Shown here piece by piece: positions 45,176 through 54,586 of a stretch of DNA of 64,000 nucleotides (positions are counted from its first letter, which is position 1; each line of letters starts with the position of its first letter). A program made the position numbers and the translations under genes. Location of the stretch: contig NZ_CP060725.1 in NCBI RefSeq assembly GCF_003797775.2, positions 620,001 to 684,000 on the forward strand, written 5' to 3'. A model generated the notes under the pieces. That model saw nothing but the letters and a program-made list of their open reading frames with translations, made no database searches and was not told the origin of the DNA. The stretch comes from Sphingopyxis sp. OPL5. Its GTDB lineage: Bacteria; Pseudomonadota; Alphaproteobacteria; Sphingomonadales; Sphingomonadaceae.

Positions 45176-46435
45176 ATGACCCACACCGACCAATCCCCCG
45201 TCTGGCACCCCTTCACCCAGCACGGCCTCGGCGACACCATACCGCTCATCGCCCGCGGCGACGGCGCGCGCCTCTACGATGCCGACGGCCGATACTGGAT
45301 CGACGCCATCTCCAGTTGGTGGGTCACCACCCACGGCCACGCCCACCCGCGCATCATGGCCGCGATCCGCGACCAGAGCGAAAAGCTCGACCAGCTCATC
45401 TTCGCCGGCTGGACCCACGAGCCCGCCGAAAGCCTCGCCGCCGAACTGGTCCGCATCACCCCCGCGCCGCTCACCCGCGTCTTCTTCTCGGACTCGGGCT
45501 CGACCAGCGTCGAGGTCGCGCTGAAAATGGCGCTCGGTTACTGGTATAATATCGGCGAGCCGCGCAGCCGCATCCTCGTCCTCGAACACAGCTATCATGG
45601 CGACACGATCGGCACGATGTCGGTCGGCGAGCGCGGCGTCTACAACCGCGCCTGGCAGCCGCTTCTGTTCGACGTCGATACCATCCCCTTCCCGCACGAG
45701 AGGCAGGAACAAGCCACGCTCGACGCGCTCGAAGCCGCCTGCGCCCAGCACCCCGCCGCCTTCATCGTCGAACCGCTGATCCTCGGCGCCGGCGGCATGC
45801 TGATCTATCCCGCGTGGGTGCTCGCCGAGATGCGCGCCATCTGCGCCCGCCACAACGTGCTCTTCATCGCCGATGAAGTAATGACCGGCTGGGGCCGCAC
45901 CGGCACCCGCTTCGCCTGCGACCAGGCCGGCGTCATCCCCGACATCGTCTGCCTGTCGAAGGGGCTGACCGGCGGGAGCCTGCCGCTCGCGGTCACCCTC
46001 TGCATCGAACCGATTTTCGAGGCGCACTGGTCGACCGACCGCGCCAAGACCTTCTATCATTCGTCGAGCTACACCGCGAACCCGATCGCCTGCGCCGCCG
46101 CCAACGAAAATCTCGCGATCTGGCGCGACGAGCCGGTGCAGCAGCGCATCGACACCCTCGCCGACGCACAGGCCGCGCACCTCGCGATGCTCGGCCACGA
46201 CCCGCGCGTCGAGCGCCCCCGCCGCCTCGGCACCATCGCCGCCTTCGACATCGCCCAGCCCGACGGCGGATATCTCTCGGCCCTCGCCCCGCGCCTGATC
46301 GCCTTCTACCGCGACCACGGCGTCCTCCTCCGCCCGCTCGGCAACACGCTGTACGTGATGCCCCCCTATTGCATCACCCCCGAAGACCTGGCGCAGGTGT
46401 GGACCAGCATCGCCGCCTCGCTCGACGCCCTGTAA
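45176..46435 (+). CDS. bioA: Adenosylmethionine-8-amino-7-oxononanoate aminotransferase
   Basis: A 419-residue class III aminotransferase, converting KAPA to DAPA with SAM as amino donor. SPVWHPFTQH at the N-terminus is diagnostic for BioA. Others are YWIDAISSWWVTTHGHAHP, FFSDSGSTSVEVALKMA, IADEVMTGWGRTGTRFACD and the PLP Lys in SKGLTGGSLPLAVT. bioB, bioC and bioH are not in this window, so pimeloyl and final steps are encoded elsewhere. Confidence 0.95.
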   Translation: MTHTDQSPVWHPFTQHGLGDTIPLIARGDGARLYDADGRYWIDAISSWWVTTHGHAHPRIMAAIRDQSEKLDQLIFAGWTHEPAESLAAELVRITPAPLTRVFFSDSGSTSVEVALKMALGYWYNIGEPRSRILVLEHSYHGDTIGTMSVGERGVYNRAWQPLLFDVDTIPFPHERQEQATLDALEAACAQHPAAFIVEPLILGAGGMLIYPAWVLAEMRAICARHNVLFIADEVMTGWGRTGTRFACDQAGVIPDIVCLSKGLTGGSLPLAVTLCIEPIFEAHWSTDRAKTFYHSSSYTANPIACAAANENLAIWRDEPVQQRIDTLADAQAAHLAMLGHDPRVERPRRLGTIAAFDIAQPDGGYLSALAPRLIAFYRDHGVLLRPLGNTLYVMPPYCITPEDLAQVWTSIAASLDAL

Positions 46436-46438
46436 AGC

Positions 46439-46500
46439 GATCCTCCCTGTGGCGAAGCCATGGGGAGGGGGACCGCTCGCAAAGCGAGTGGTGGAGGGGC
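46439..46500. repeat. Intergenic repeat (family B, half copy)
   Basis: GATCCTCCCTGTGGCGAAGCCATGGGGAGGGGGACCGC followed by TCGCAAAGCGAGTGGTGGAGGGGC. One hairpin directly after bioA. Confidence 0.8.
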
Positions 46501-46658
46501 CGCGGCCTTGCGCCAACGCCTGCCGCCTTCATCGGCGCGAACCGAACCGCTATCGCCCCGATCCCGCGGGCGTGACTTGCCCGCGGGTTAGGCTTAGGTT
46601 CATCTCGCCCGCCTATCGTCGCCACAGGACGGGGACGGTTCGAGGGAATGACGCCAGA

Positions 46659-47090
46659 ATGACCACGCCTGCCCGCCTCCTGCTCCCGCTGCTCGCCGCG
46701 CTGGCGCCGATGACGCTCGCCTTCGCCGTACCCGCGCAGGCGCAAGCGCAGGACGACAGCCTCGCCATGTCGTCGCAGCCGCCCGAAAAATTCTCCTTCC
46801 TCATCGCCTATGGCAAGGACGAATGCCCCGAGGCCCAGGGCGACGAGATCGTCGTCTGCGCGCAGGAGCCCGAGGCCGACCGCTACCGCGTGCCCAAGGA
46901 ATTGCGCGAGGAACTGCGCGAAGAGGACAATGTCGGCGGCGGCAGCTGGGCCTCGAAGGTCGAGGGGTACGACGACATCGCCCGCCTCAGCCGCCCGAAC
47001 AGCTGCTCGGTGGTCGGCACCTACGGCTTCACCGGCTGCACCAGCGCGATGCTGCGCCAGTGGTTCGCCGAGCGCCGCTCGACGCAATAG
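46659..47090 (+). CDS. Exported hypothetical protein
   Basis: A 143-residue protein with a signal peptide (about 29 residues, ending PAQAQA). The mature part has Cys residues in KDECPEAQG, IVVCAQEP, PNSCSVVG and FTGCTSAM, fitting two disulfides, and a charged mid-part (RVPKELREELREEDN). No family recognised. It is convergent with the orphan VirB2-like gene 13 bases away. Confidence 0.65.
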   Translation: MTTPARLLLPLLAALAPMTLAFAVPAQAQAQDDSLAMSSQPPEKFSFLIAYGKDECPEAQGDEIVVCAQEPEADRYRVPKELREELREEDNVGGGSWASKVEGYDDIARLSRPNSCSVVGTYGFTGCTSAMLRQWFAERRSTQ

Positions 47091-47103
47091 GCCTCGCCCC
47101 CGC

Positions 47104-47442
47104 CTAGCGGATCAGCGACGCGCCGGCATAGGGATCGTGCGGCTGATAGGGCGGCGGCGCGGGCGTCGCCGGCAACGGCGGCGCGAGCGCGGCCTGCTGC
47201 ACCGCGGCATCACCGCCATTGGCCCATTGCACGAACGCCGACGCGAGCGACGGCGCCGCGAAGAGGATGAAACAGCCGAGGATCACCGTCGCCCCGCGCC
47301 GCAGATCGACCCGCCCCGCGAGCATCGCAAAACCGATCGCGGCGACCGCGATGGTCGCGGCCCCGGTGGCGATCGAGCCGGTGGCGACGCTGGCGAGCCA
47401 TTGGCTCGCGGCGACGAAGGAACCTTCACCGAGTGATGCCAT
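47104..47442 (-). CDS. TrbC/VirB2-like pilin protein, orphan
   Basis: A 112-residue protein with two hydrophobic segments, ASVATGSIATGAATIAVAAIGFAML and RGATVILGCFILFAAPSLASAF, separated by a short AGRVDLR loop. This is the arrangement of VirB2/TrbC pilins: both TM helices with GRxDxR between. A Pro-rich tail follows. VirB2 genes normally lie in a cluster with virB3, virB4 and others; none is nearby, so it may be a remnant or a stand-alone small membrane protein. GGGAG lies 9 bases before the ATG. Confidence 0.6.
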   Translation of the reverse strand: MASLGEGSFVAASQWLASVATGSIATGAATIAVAAIGFAMLAGRVDLRRGATVILGCFILFAAPSLASAFVQWANGGDAAVQQAALAPPLPATPAPPPYQPHDPYAGASLIR

Positions 47443-47782
47443 CGACCAGTGCTCCCGCCGATGATCGGTACGATTGTCTGCGAGCACGACAATTCAGGGA
47501 TTGTTGCACCTGCCTCAGCAATTGCACATCGTTCATGGAGCCGACGCCACGAACTATCTGTGCCTCCCGGTACAGCGGCCCCCGGTGCATAATCCCATCC
47601 TCAAAAACATCCGATCGCGACGATTACCCCGCTTGGTGACATGATACGTGGGCCGGGCAAGATCATGGCAGGATACGGGAAATCTGTAATTTAGCGAACA
47701 GAAAACCGTAACCCCGCCGAATCCCACGCCTGCACGACAACCCTACTCTTCGCTACATTCCTTGTCGAAACCCATGACTCCC
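47443..47782. other. Intergenic stretch, lower GC
   Basis: About 340 bases with noticeably lower GC than the neighbours. Short open frames on the + strand (for example from about 47433 to 47639) show no family character. I see no tRNA, repeat or known element. It may be old, decayed coding DNA next to the Rhs locus. Confidence 0.4.
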
Positions 47783-47950
47783 CTAGTCAACGGTACCAGA
47801 ATTATGTCTTTTCAGTATCAGTGACAGGACAAATGCAGAAGAAGAAAATATTACTATGGCGCCATATTCTCCACTATAAACATAAAAGTAAATTGCAATA
47901 ATAGAGAAAATAGCAAATATTAATATCGAAATTTTCAGAAAATTTTTCAC
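47783..47950 (-). CDS. Small two-TM membrane protein, candidate Rhs immunity protein
   Basis: A 55-residue protein read from GTG at 47950, which overlaps the stop of the Rhs C-terminal gene (GTGA). It has two hydrophobic segments, ISILIFAIFSIIAIYFYVYSG and AIVIFSSSAFVLSLILKR, and a basic start (MKNFLK). AT-rich codons set it apart. Location right after a polymorphic-toxin C-terminus and membrane topology fit an immunity protein; the Rhs C-terminus is itself hydrophobic. No family is recognised, so the role is inference from position. Confidence 0.6.
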   Translation of the reverse strand: MKNFLKISILIFAIFSIIAIYFYVYSGEYGAIVIFSSSAFVLSLILKRHNSGTVD

Positions 47951-49830
47951 GGGCAACCCAGCGATGCGAGCTTTCCTCCTGCCCAACCGATTCCTCCCAG
48001 AACGATAAGTATAGCTCCGACAGCTTCCCCATCAGGAACCAAAGGAGTTAAGAATCCAGCAGCCCCAATAGTACTTCCAGCAACCATCGTAGCTTCCGAT
48101 GAACTAGCAACCGCCTTCCCAATACTGCATCTATCATGCTTCCGCGCCGGAGCTTTTTTGCTTTCTCCTTTTTTCGTATCTGCCGCAGCTGCGGCCATAC
48201 CCGCGAACTCGCCACCCGCCATGCCACGCGGCACACCACTAACAACAGAAAGCGGACCAAGCGGTGCGGGCATCGGCACCGCCCGCGTTCCCGTAACCAC
48301 GATCTGATCCCTGTTCGGATCATCCGGCGGACAAGTATTGGGCCGGCTAGCACAATCCTCAGACCGATTGATCGCCAGCCCCAGCGGATCGCTATTGTTC
48401 ACCGGATCGCTGCGCACATAATTATACCAGTTCATCCCGTCGCTATACCCGATCGGATCGGTCTGCATGAACCGCCCCAAGGTCGGCGAATACATCCGCG
48501 CCTTGTAATACCACATGCCCGCCTCGGGCAGCCACATCTGGCCGGTGTAGCCGAACTTGCCGACATTGCCCGATGCCGGGATGCCATATTCGTCATAGCT
48601 GTTGACCGCGATCGTCGCGCCCGCGCTGTCGGTCACGCTGACGATGCTGCCGCGCTCGTCGGCCATCAGGAAGCGGCGCGTCGTGTTGTTGATCGCGCTG
48701 CCCTCATACCATACGATCGGCTCGTCGACGCCGGGGCCGTGGACATAGCGGCGGTGCACCGACGCGACGCCCTGATATTCGGCGATGCGGTTCGTGCCGT
48801 CATAGGTATAGCGGATCAGCGTCGAGCTGATATTGACCTTCGCCCCGCCGAGCCGTGCCAGCGCGTCATAACGGAACAGCGACCCGCCCGGCCCGCCGGT
48901 CAACAGATTGTCGGGGCTGTAGGTGAAGCTGTTCGTCCCGTCGCTCGTCAGGTTGCCGCGCGCGTCGTAGGCAAAGGCCGTGCTGCCGACGTTCATGATG
49001 CGGTTGAGCCCGTCGGCGACATAGGCGCGATCGACATTATAATGCCCTGGCCAGGCATAGGCGTCGTTGCCGCGCGTGACGCTCGCGATCTGCCCCGCGG
49101 GGTTATAGGCGAAGCTCTGCACCAGGTCGTGCGTCGTCGCCGCGCCGCCCAGATTGTTGGTCAGCGTCGCCAGCCGCTGGTCGGCGCCATAGGCAAAGCT
49201 CTGGACGCTGCCGTTCCCGAAAGTGATGCTCGAACGCCGCCCCAGATTGTCATAGGCATAGTCGGCGAGCACGCCGACCCCGCTGGTCGCGCCATTTTCG
49301 CGGACCTTCGTCACATTGCCGGCGACGTCATAGTCGTAATTGACCGTCAGCACGCCCCCCGGATAGGCCAGCGACAGCCGCCGCCCCGCCGCATCATAGG
49401 TGTGCGTCGTCGTCCCCAGATGTTGCGTCTCGCTCGTCAGCCGGCCCAGCGCGTCGTGCGCGAAGGTCAAAGTCTCGCTGTTGCGCGTCGCGCTCACCGC
49501 CCGGCCGAGAAGATCATAGCTGTACGACGTGTCATCGACCGTCCCGGTGAGATCGCTCAGCGTCACGCGATCAAGGTTGTCGATCGTGTAGGCGATGCTC
49601 GTCCCGTCGCGCAGCCGACGGTTGGCGACATTGCCGTTGGCGTCAAAGGTCACCTCCTCATAATCGGCCGCATTCGCCGCATTGGCGCCCTTGGTGGTCG
49701 AGGGATATTCGGTCTTCGAACGGCGGTTAAACCCGTCATAGGTATAGGCGGTGCGGTTATTCTCGGCATCGATCACATGCGCGACGGTGCCATAGTTGAT
49801 ATTATAGGCCACGGTCACTTCGTCGGCCTG
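47947..49830 (-). pseudogene. Rhs/YD-repeat protein, C-terminal part after an in-frame amber codon
   Basis: The reading frame continues directly from the N-terminal part across a single TAG (49831-49833) and would add about 627 residues. It contains many YD repeats (AYTYDGFNRRSK, FAYDARGNLTSDG) and the Rhs core end YYKARMYSPTLGRFMQTDPIG ... VNNSDPLGL-type motif near residue 490. After DPLGL come about 135 variable residues, with PDDPNRDQIVVTGTR and a hydrophobic end (GAILIVLGGIGWAGGKLA), the presumed toxin. GTG at 49818 is an internal start. Expression would need readthrough, a suppressor or this start. Confidence 0.75.
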
Positions 49831-52044
49831 CTACGCGGTACCGAAGCCCGTCTGGACCTTGGTCACCATATCCATGGCGTTATAGCTGGTCTTGGTGATG
49901 CGATCCTCGCCGAAGCTGCCCGCGGTGCCGAGCGTACAGGCGCTCGTCGGCAGCGATGTGTAGATCGCCGGGTTCATGCGCTCGGCGACGCAATCGACGC
50001 GCCCGCGGCCGTCGTAGCTGGCCTGCGTCACCGCCTGCGTGACCCCGCCCGACTTCAGCTCGGTCTTGGCTGGGCGCGCATTGGCGTCATAGGTGGTCGC
50101 GACATTCTGGGCGACGCTCATCGCCGCCCAGTCGCCGTCGGACTGGCTGTTCACATTGCCGACTTCGACATTGGTCGGCCGATTGTCGAGATTATAGGTC
50201 GTGCGTTGCGCCAGCGGCTTGCGCGCGCCCGCGCCATCGGGATCGGGCCCGACCGTGCCCACCACGCGCCGCCGCGCGTCATAGCGCGTCCGGCTGGTGT
50301 CGTCGGTTCCGGCAAGGGGGCCGTCGACCGTCAGCCGGTTGCCAACATTGTCATAGGTGAATGCGGCGGTGGCGCTGAGCGCCCCGTCGCCTGAGGACTT
50401 GGTGACCGAAACAGGCAGCAAATTGTTCGGCGTCCCCGCCACCTGCGGTCCGTAACCGACCGCGACCTTCGTCTCATCGGCGACGCCTGTGCAACTTGCC
50501 GCTGTCTGGCAGTTTGAAACCCCCGTCAGGCGATACACCGGCGCCCCGGACGCGACGATCGATCCCGCGCTGTTCTTTGCATAGGCCTGATATGACTGGT
50601 AGGTATAGCGGGTCTGCGGCCGCACCCCGCCCGCCGTCGCCGCAGGCAACGTCACCGTCAGCACCCCGCCATGAACGGGGTCATAGGTATAATCGGTCTG
50701 GTTGCCCTTGGCGTCGCGCGTCCACAGCGGCTTGTTGCAGATCAGCGGGTTGGTACAGCTGGCATCATAGCCGGCGGTGGTGATGATATCCGCCAGTCCC
50801 GATCCGGTCTTGGCAACGGTCCGCGTCTGGGTGACGTTGCCGCGCGCATCATAGCTATAATGGATCTGGATGCCTTCGTAGCTGAGCGAAGCGACCTGTA
50901 TGCGCCCCGACGCGTCGCGGACATAGCTCCAGTCGCGGTTGAGCGCGTCGTTGTCGCGGGTGACGAAATTATAGGTGACGTGCGATTGGACGTTGCGCGT
51001 GTAGGACGGCGGCCCGACCACCGATACGGACCGCAGAATCGGTCCCGCCGAATAGGTATAATTAAAGGTCACCCCCTCGTTGACCACGCTCGACACCCGT
51101 CCGCTGGCATAGGCAACGGTGACCGAATCGCTCGCTGCGGTCGCGCGGCGGATGCCGACAATCTTCGTTCCCGGCGCGTCATAGCTATAGCTGCGCAGCG
51201 TGCCGGTGGAATCGGCGACGGTCTCGCTCGTCCCCGACTTGGTATAGGTTACATAGGGCCAGGCATTGGCGAAGGAGCAGCTGTCGGCCATCGGGTCGCA
51301 ATATTCGACCGCATTGTTGACGGCGGTCGCCTTCGTCACGCGCCGCCATTCGGTCAGGCCAGGATAATCGGCCAGGCTGTTCGACGCATATTCCAGCTTG
51401 ATCTGGTACCCCGCGCGATTGGTGATCGACTGCGGCCGTTCCACGCTGACCATTTGCACCGGCTGGTTGCAATTCACCCCATTCCAGTCGGGCTGGCAAT
51501 ATTGCGCCGTCTTGTTGTGATAGGTCCAGCGGTCGCCGCTCGGGAAAGTGATGTGCCGCGCCATGCCGACATTCTTGCCGGTATAGAAGTCGGAGACCGG
51601 AGCGCCAAACACCGCGACGGTCCCGTCAGGCCCGGTATAGGTGAATTCGCTGCCGGTCAGCACCAGCGTCGCGCCATTGCCCTCGGTCGACACGAAATTG
51701 GGCCATGTCGTATAGGTAAAGCTGTCCGACCGGCCGCCGAAGCTCACCGTATAGGTGGAGCCGACATAGCTGATCGTCGCGAGCAGATTGTACCGCCACG
51801 CCGACTCACTCCAGATGCGTCCGAAACTCAACCCTTGTTCACCCTCACCGATCGACAGGTCGGATTCGGACGTGTTGAACGACATATGCATCAGATCGAC
51901 GCCATTCTCGTCGATCTCCTGACGGACCGGCGGCACGACCGGCGTCGGCTGCGCCAGCGCCTGCGTCGCCGACCCCGACGCGATGATCGTGCCCGCCAGC
52001 AATGCGGCGATCCGCATATTTCCCCTGTTGCGACCCTGTTTCAT
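49831..52044 (-). pseudogene. Rhs/YD-repeat protein, N-terminal part ending at an amber codon
   Basis: About 737 residues in the frame from the ATG at 52044. A signal peptide (RIAALLAGTIIASGSATQALAQ) suggests Sec export, not type VI secretion. Then come VDLMHMSFNTSESDLSIGEG, typical of sphingomonad exported Rhs proteins, and YD-type repeats (YSYDARGNVTQTRT, ASYDGRGRVDCVAE). It stops at TAG (49831-49833) in the middle of the YD array, with the same frame continuing after it. Another ATG at 52017 with AGGGGAA is an alternative start. Whole length without the stop would be about 1365 residues. Confidence 0.78.
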
Positions 52045-52167
52045 ACAAACCCCTGCGATGTGCGCCTCGGCGCGGGACAAGCAGGCGCTGTCGCGGCGAT
52101 GCCCATCGCCCCGTTTCCTGCGCCCCAATCTGTTTCTGGTGAGCGGCCAAACGCCGCCCGACAGCCC

Positions 52168-52392
52168 CTAGGGCGGCGGGTTCGGCGAGTTGGTGGTCTT
52201 CAGGCGGGTGCGGTTGTCGGCCTTGTCATGGGTGTATTCCACCGTGACATTGTTGTTCACGGTACCGGTGCGCACGACCTTCACCAGCCGGCCCTTAGCA
52301 TCGTAACTATATGCGATAGTTTCTGCCGCATTAACCGCAGTAATTGGTACCAATATGGCAGCAATCGTCAACGCCGTTCGGTAGATCCTCAT
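52168..52392 (-). CDS. Small exported YD-repeat protein upstream of Rhs
   Basis: A 74-residue protein with a signal peptide (MRIYRTALTIAAILVPITAVNA) and one YD-type repeat, IAYSYDAKGRLVKVVRTG, followed by VEYTHDKADNRTRLKTT. It lies just upstream of the Rhs gene on the same strand, a common arrangement with such proteins. Function is unknown; it may assist folding or be a fragment kept by repeated duplication of YD units. Confidence 0.7.
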   Translation of the reverse strand: MRIYRTALTIAAILVPITAVNAAETIAYSYDAKGRLVKVVRTGTVNNNVTVEYTHDKADNRTRLKTTNSPNPPP

Positions 52393-52608
52393 AAGCGATC
52401 AATCCCTTTTTCCGCGAATCGAAGGAAATGCTCGATTTTCTATTTATTTGATCTTTAAGCTATCTTTGCGTGCCGCCCCCGTCAACTTGATGACCGCGAA
52501 ATCGTCCATTGCGGCGAAAAAGCGCCGCCGCGCCCGGGGGCGCGCCATTGACGCCGCCCCCCGCGCCGCTCTAGCCTCCGCCCTCCCCCACCAGCCCGGA
52601 GCTTCCTC

Positions 52609-53244
52609 ATGCGTTACGCCCTCCCCCTCGCCGCCATCGCCGCGATCATCGCGGTTCCCGTCATCGCGCAGCAGAGCGGCCCGCCGGGCGCGCCCGACAA
52701 GGCGCGCGTCACCGCGGGCACCTATGCCGCCGACCCCGGCCACACGATGGTCGTGTGGGAGGTCGATCATTTCGGCTTCAGCAAATACACCGGCCTCTTC
52801 GGCGACGTCACCGGCACGCTGGTGATCGATCCCGCCAATCCCGCGGCGTCGAAGGTCGAGGTGACCATCCCCGTCGCCAAGGTCACCACCGCCAGCGCCG
52901 GCCTCACCGGCCACCTGCTGCGCGCGGGCAAGGACGGCGGCAAGCCCGACTTCTTCGGCGCCGCCCCCGCCGACGCCAAATTCGTCTCGACCCGCGTCGT
53001 CCTCGACGACGACGGCGACGAGGCCAAGGTCACCGGCAACCTCACCCTTAACGGCGTGACCAAGCCCGTGACCCTCGACGTCGATTTCCACGGCGCCGGC
53101 ACCAACCCGTATAACAAAAAGGCCACCGTCGGCTTCAACGCCGAGGCGACGATCAAGCGCAGCGACTTCGGCATCGCCTTCGGCATCCCCGCGGTCAGCG
53201 ATGCGGTCGACCTCGAAATCCACGCGGCGTTCGAGAAACAGTAA
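52609..53244 (+). CDS. YceI family periplasmic protein
   Basis: A 211-residue YceI-fold protein. Signal peptide to about VIAQ at residue 21. The lipocalin-like domain has YAADPGHTMVVWEVDHFGFS, KVEVTIPVAKVTT, GNLTLNGVTKPVTLDVDF and RSDFGIAFGIPAVSDAV. YceI proteins bind amphiphilic, often isoprenoid-like, ligands in the periplasm. The longer frame upstream is not coding. A family A repeat follows. Confidence 0.92.
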   Translation: MRYALPLAAIAAIIAVPVIAQQSGPPGAPDKARVTAGTYAADPGHTMVVWEVDHFGFSKYTGLFGDVTGTLVIDPANPAASKVEVTIPVAKVTTASAGLTGHLLRAGKDGGKPDFFGAAPADAKFVSTRVVLDDDGDEAKVTGNLTLNGVTKPVTLDVDFHGAGTNPYNKKATVGFNAEATIKRSDFGIAFGIPAVSDAVDLEIHAAFEKQ

Positions 53245-53251
53245 ACACCCT

Positions 53252-53333
53252 CGTCATTGCGAGGAGCGAAGCGACGCGGCAATCCAGAGCGTGCGTAAGC
53301 CGCCCTGGATTGCTTCGCTTCGCTCGCAATGAC
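53252..53333. repeat. Intergenic palindromic repeat (family A)
   Basis: TCGTCATTGCGAGGAGCGAAGCGACGCGGCAATCCAG with inverse CTGGATTGCTTCGCTTCGCTCGCAATGAC, between yceI and the rhodanese gene. Confidence 0.88.
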
Positions 53334-53403
53334 AACGGGATATGGTTCATCGCCCATCCATCCCCCACCCCTTAACCTCCCGCCACCAAGAGGGAGGATC
53401 ATC

Positions 53404-53892
53404 ATGCGCAAGGCCCTGCTGCTCGCCGCCATTCTCGCCGCGTCCCCCGCGCTGGCGCAGACCAATCCGCTGATCGACTATCCCGGCTTCCAGGCGCTCA
53501 CCGCCGAAGTCGGGCCGCAGCGCGCCGAACGCCTGCTCCCCTTCGCCGCATTCAAGGCCGAGGCCGCGAAGTCCGAAGTCCTGCTCCTCGATGCCCGCTC
53601 GAAGGATGCCTTCGCGCGCGGCCATATCGCGGGCGCGGTCAACCTGCCCTTCACCGATTTCACCGCCGACAGCCTCGCGGCGGTCGTCGGCGCCAATCCG
53701 GACCGCCCCATCCTCATCTATTGCAACAATAATTTCTCGAACAACCGCGCCCCGGTGCCGACCAAGGCGCGCCCGCTGGCGCTCAACATCCAGACCTTCA
53801 TCAACCTCGTCGGCTATGGCTATGCCAATGTCTGGGAACTCGGCGACGTCGTCGACTTCGACGATCCCGCGGTCGGCTGGGTGAAGGGCTAG
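53404..53892 (+). CDS. Exported rhodanese-like protein
   Basis: A 162-residue protein with a signal peptide (MRKALLLAAILAASPALA). The rhodanese fold shows LLLDARSKDAFARGHIAGAVNLP and the active-site loop ILIYCNNNFSNNR with the catalytic-type Cys. Periplasmic rhodanese-like proteins handle sulfur or bind phosphate-like anions; the acceptor is unknown. GGGAGG stands before the ATG at 53404. Confidence 0.85.
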   Translation: MRKALLLAAILAASPALAQTNPLIDYPGFQALTAEVGPQRAERLLPFAAFKAEAAKSEVLLLDARSKDAFARGHIAGAVNLPFTDFTADSLAAVVGANPDRPILIYCNNNFSNNRAPVPTKARPLALNIQTFINLVGYGYANVWELGDVVDFDDPAVGWVKG

Positions 53893-53979
53893 CTCCGCCC
53901 CCCAATCTGTCACACGCGCCCGCTATGCCCGGACGCGGGGCCATCCCCGCCCCGCCCCATTGCGCAAGGAGCGTATGTG

Positions 53980-54336
53980 ATGAGCGAACTGGTACGCGAA
54001 ATCGTCGAAGTGAACGCCTTCATCGAAGGCGATGAGGACAATCCGCTGCTCACCGTCGAGGCCGAGGGTCTGGCCGCGACGACCGGCTGGACCGCCGTCC
54101 GGCTCGACGCGCATGTCTATATCACCCCGCCCGAGGACGGCTATCAGGACTTCGACCTCGTCGGCGATCGTCCTGCGGAAACGTCGGCCGACGCCCTCAC
54201 CCCGGTCGAGGCCGCGTGGGAAGGCCCGCTCGACGACTGGGTCGTCGGCGTCCGCGTCCACGCCATCGACAATCTGGTCGAGGACGAGATTTTCGAATTC
54301 GAGGAAGAGGATGACGCCGACAGCGAGGCCGCCTGA
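53980..54336 (+). CDS. Acidic hypothetical protein
   Basis: A 118-residue protein, strongly acidic at its end (FEFEEEDDADSEAA). It opens ELVREIVEVNAFIEGDEDNP and contains LDAHVYITPPEDGYQDFDLVG; no signal peptide or TM segment. No family recognised. AAGGAG precedes the start; GTG at 53977 is also possible. A terminator-like hairpin follows. Confidence 0.65.
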   Translation: MSELVREIVEVNAFIEGDEDNPLLTVEAEGLAATTGWTAVRLDAHVYITPPEDGYQDFDLVGDRPAETSADALTPVEAAWEGPLDDWVVGVRVHAIDNLVEDEIFEFEEEDDADSEAA

Positions 54337-54364
54337 CGCCCGCCGCCGCCGCATCCCCCCTGCG

Positions 54365-54403
54365 CCGGACCGCGAACGCCGTATCGCGGTCCGGCGACAT
54401 TTT
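54365..54403 (+). terminator. Hairpin after the acidic hypothetical gene
   Basis: CCGGACCGCG at 54365-54374 and CGCGGTCCGG at 54385-54394 form a perfect 10-bp stem, followed by CGACATTTTG with a short T-run. It separates this gene from the leu leader. The GCGACATTTTGC at 54394-54405 is repeated exactly at 54426-54437. Confidence 0.65.
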
Positions 54404-54452
54404 GCGCCCCTCCCCCTTGCCAAGCGCGACATTTTGCATCATTGGGTCGCCC

Positions 54453-54503
54453 ATGCGCGGCAACGCCCTCCTTCTTCTGCGACTTACACGCCCTTGGGCG
54501 TGA
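54453..54503 (+). CDS. leuL: Leucine-rich leader peptide of leuA (probable attenuator)
   Basis: A 16-residue open frame, MRGNALLLLRLTRPWA, with five Leu of sixteen residues: codons CTC CTT CTT CTG, then CTT. It ends 83 bases before the leuA start and its end overlaps the first of three complementary segments (54491-54500). The Leu run at the start of a short peptide ahead of leuA is the mark of transcription attenuation by leucyl-tRNA supply. Confidence 0.7.
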   Translation: MRGNALLLLRLTRPWA

Positions 54504-54544
54504 CGATGACGCTGCGCCCAAGGTGGCGCGCGACCGCCCAAGGG
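54491..54544 (+). promoter_or_regulatory. Mutually exclusive stem segments in the leuA leader
   Basis: Segment 1 CCCTTGGGCG (54491-54500) can pair with segment 2 CGCCCAAGG (54515-54523) or with segment 3 CGCCCAAGGG (54535-54544), but not both. Segment 1 overlaps the stop of the leader peptide, so ribosome position on the Leu codons can decide the fold. A clear T-run is missing, so whether it stops transcription or controls translation is open. Confidence 0.55.
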
Positions 54545-54586
54545 TAATTCGACACCAACTCCCTTCTCGCAGAAGAACCCAGACCC

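Noticed and set aside
48136..50394. Long + strand frame opposite Rhs
   Set aside because: Antisense shadow of YD repeats; crosses the amber site without any domain.
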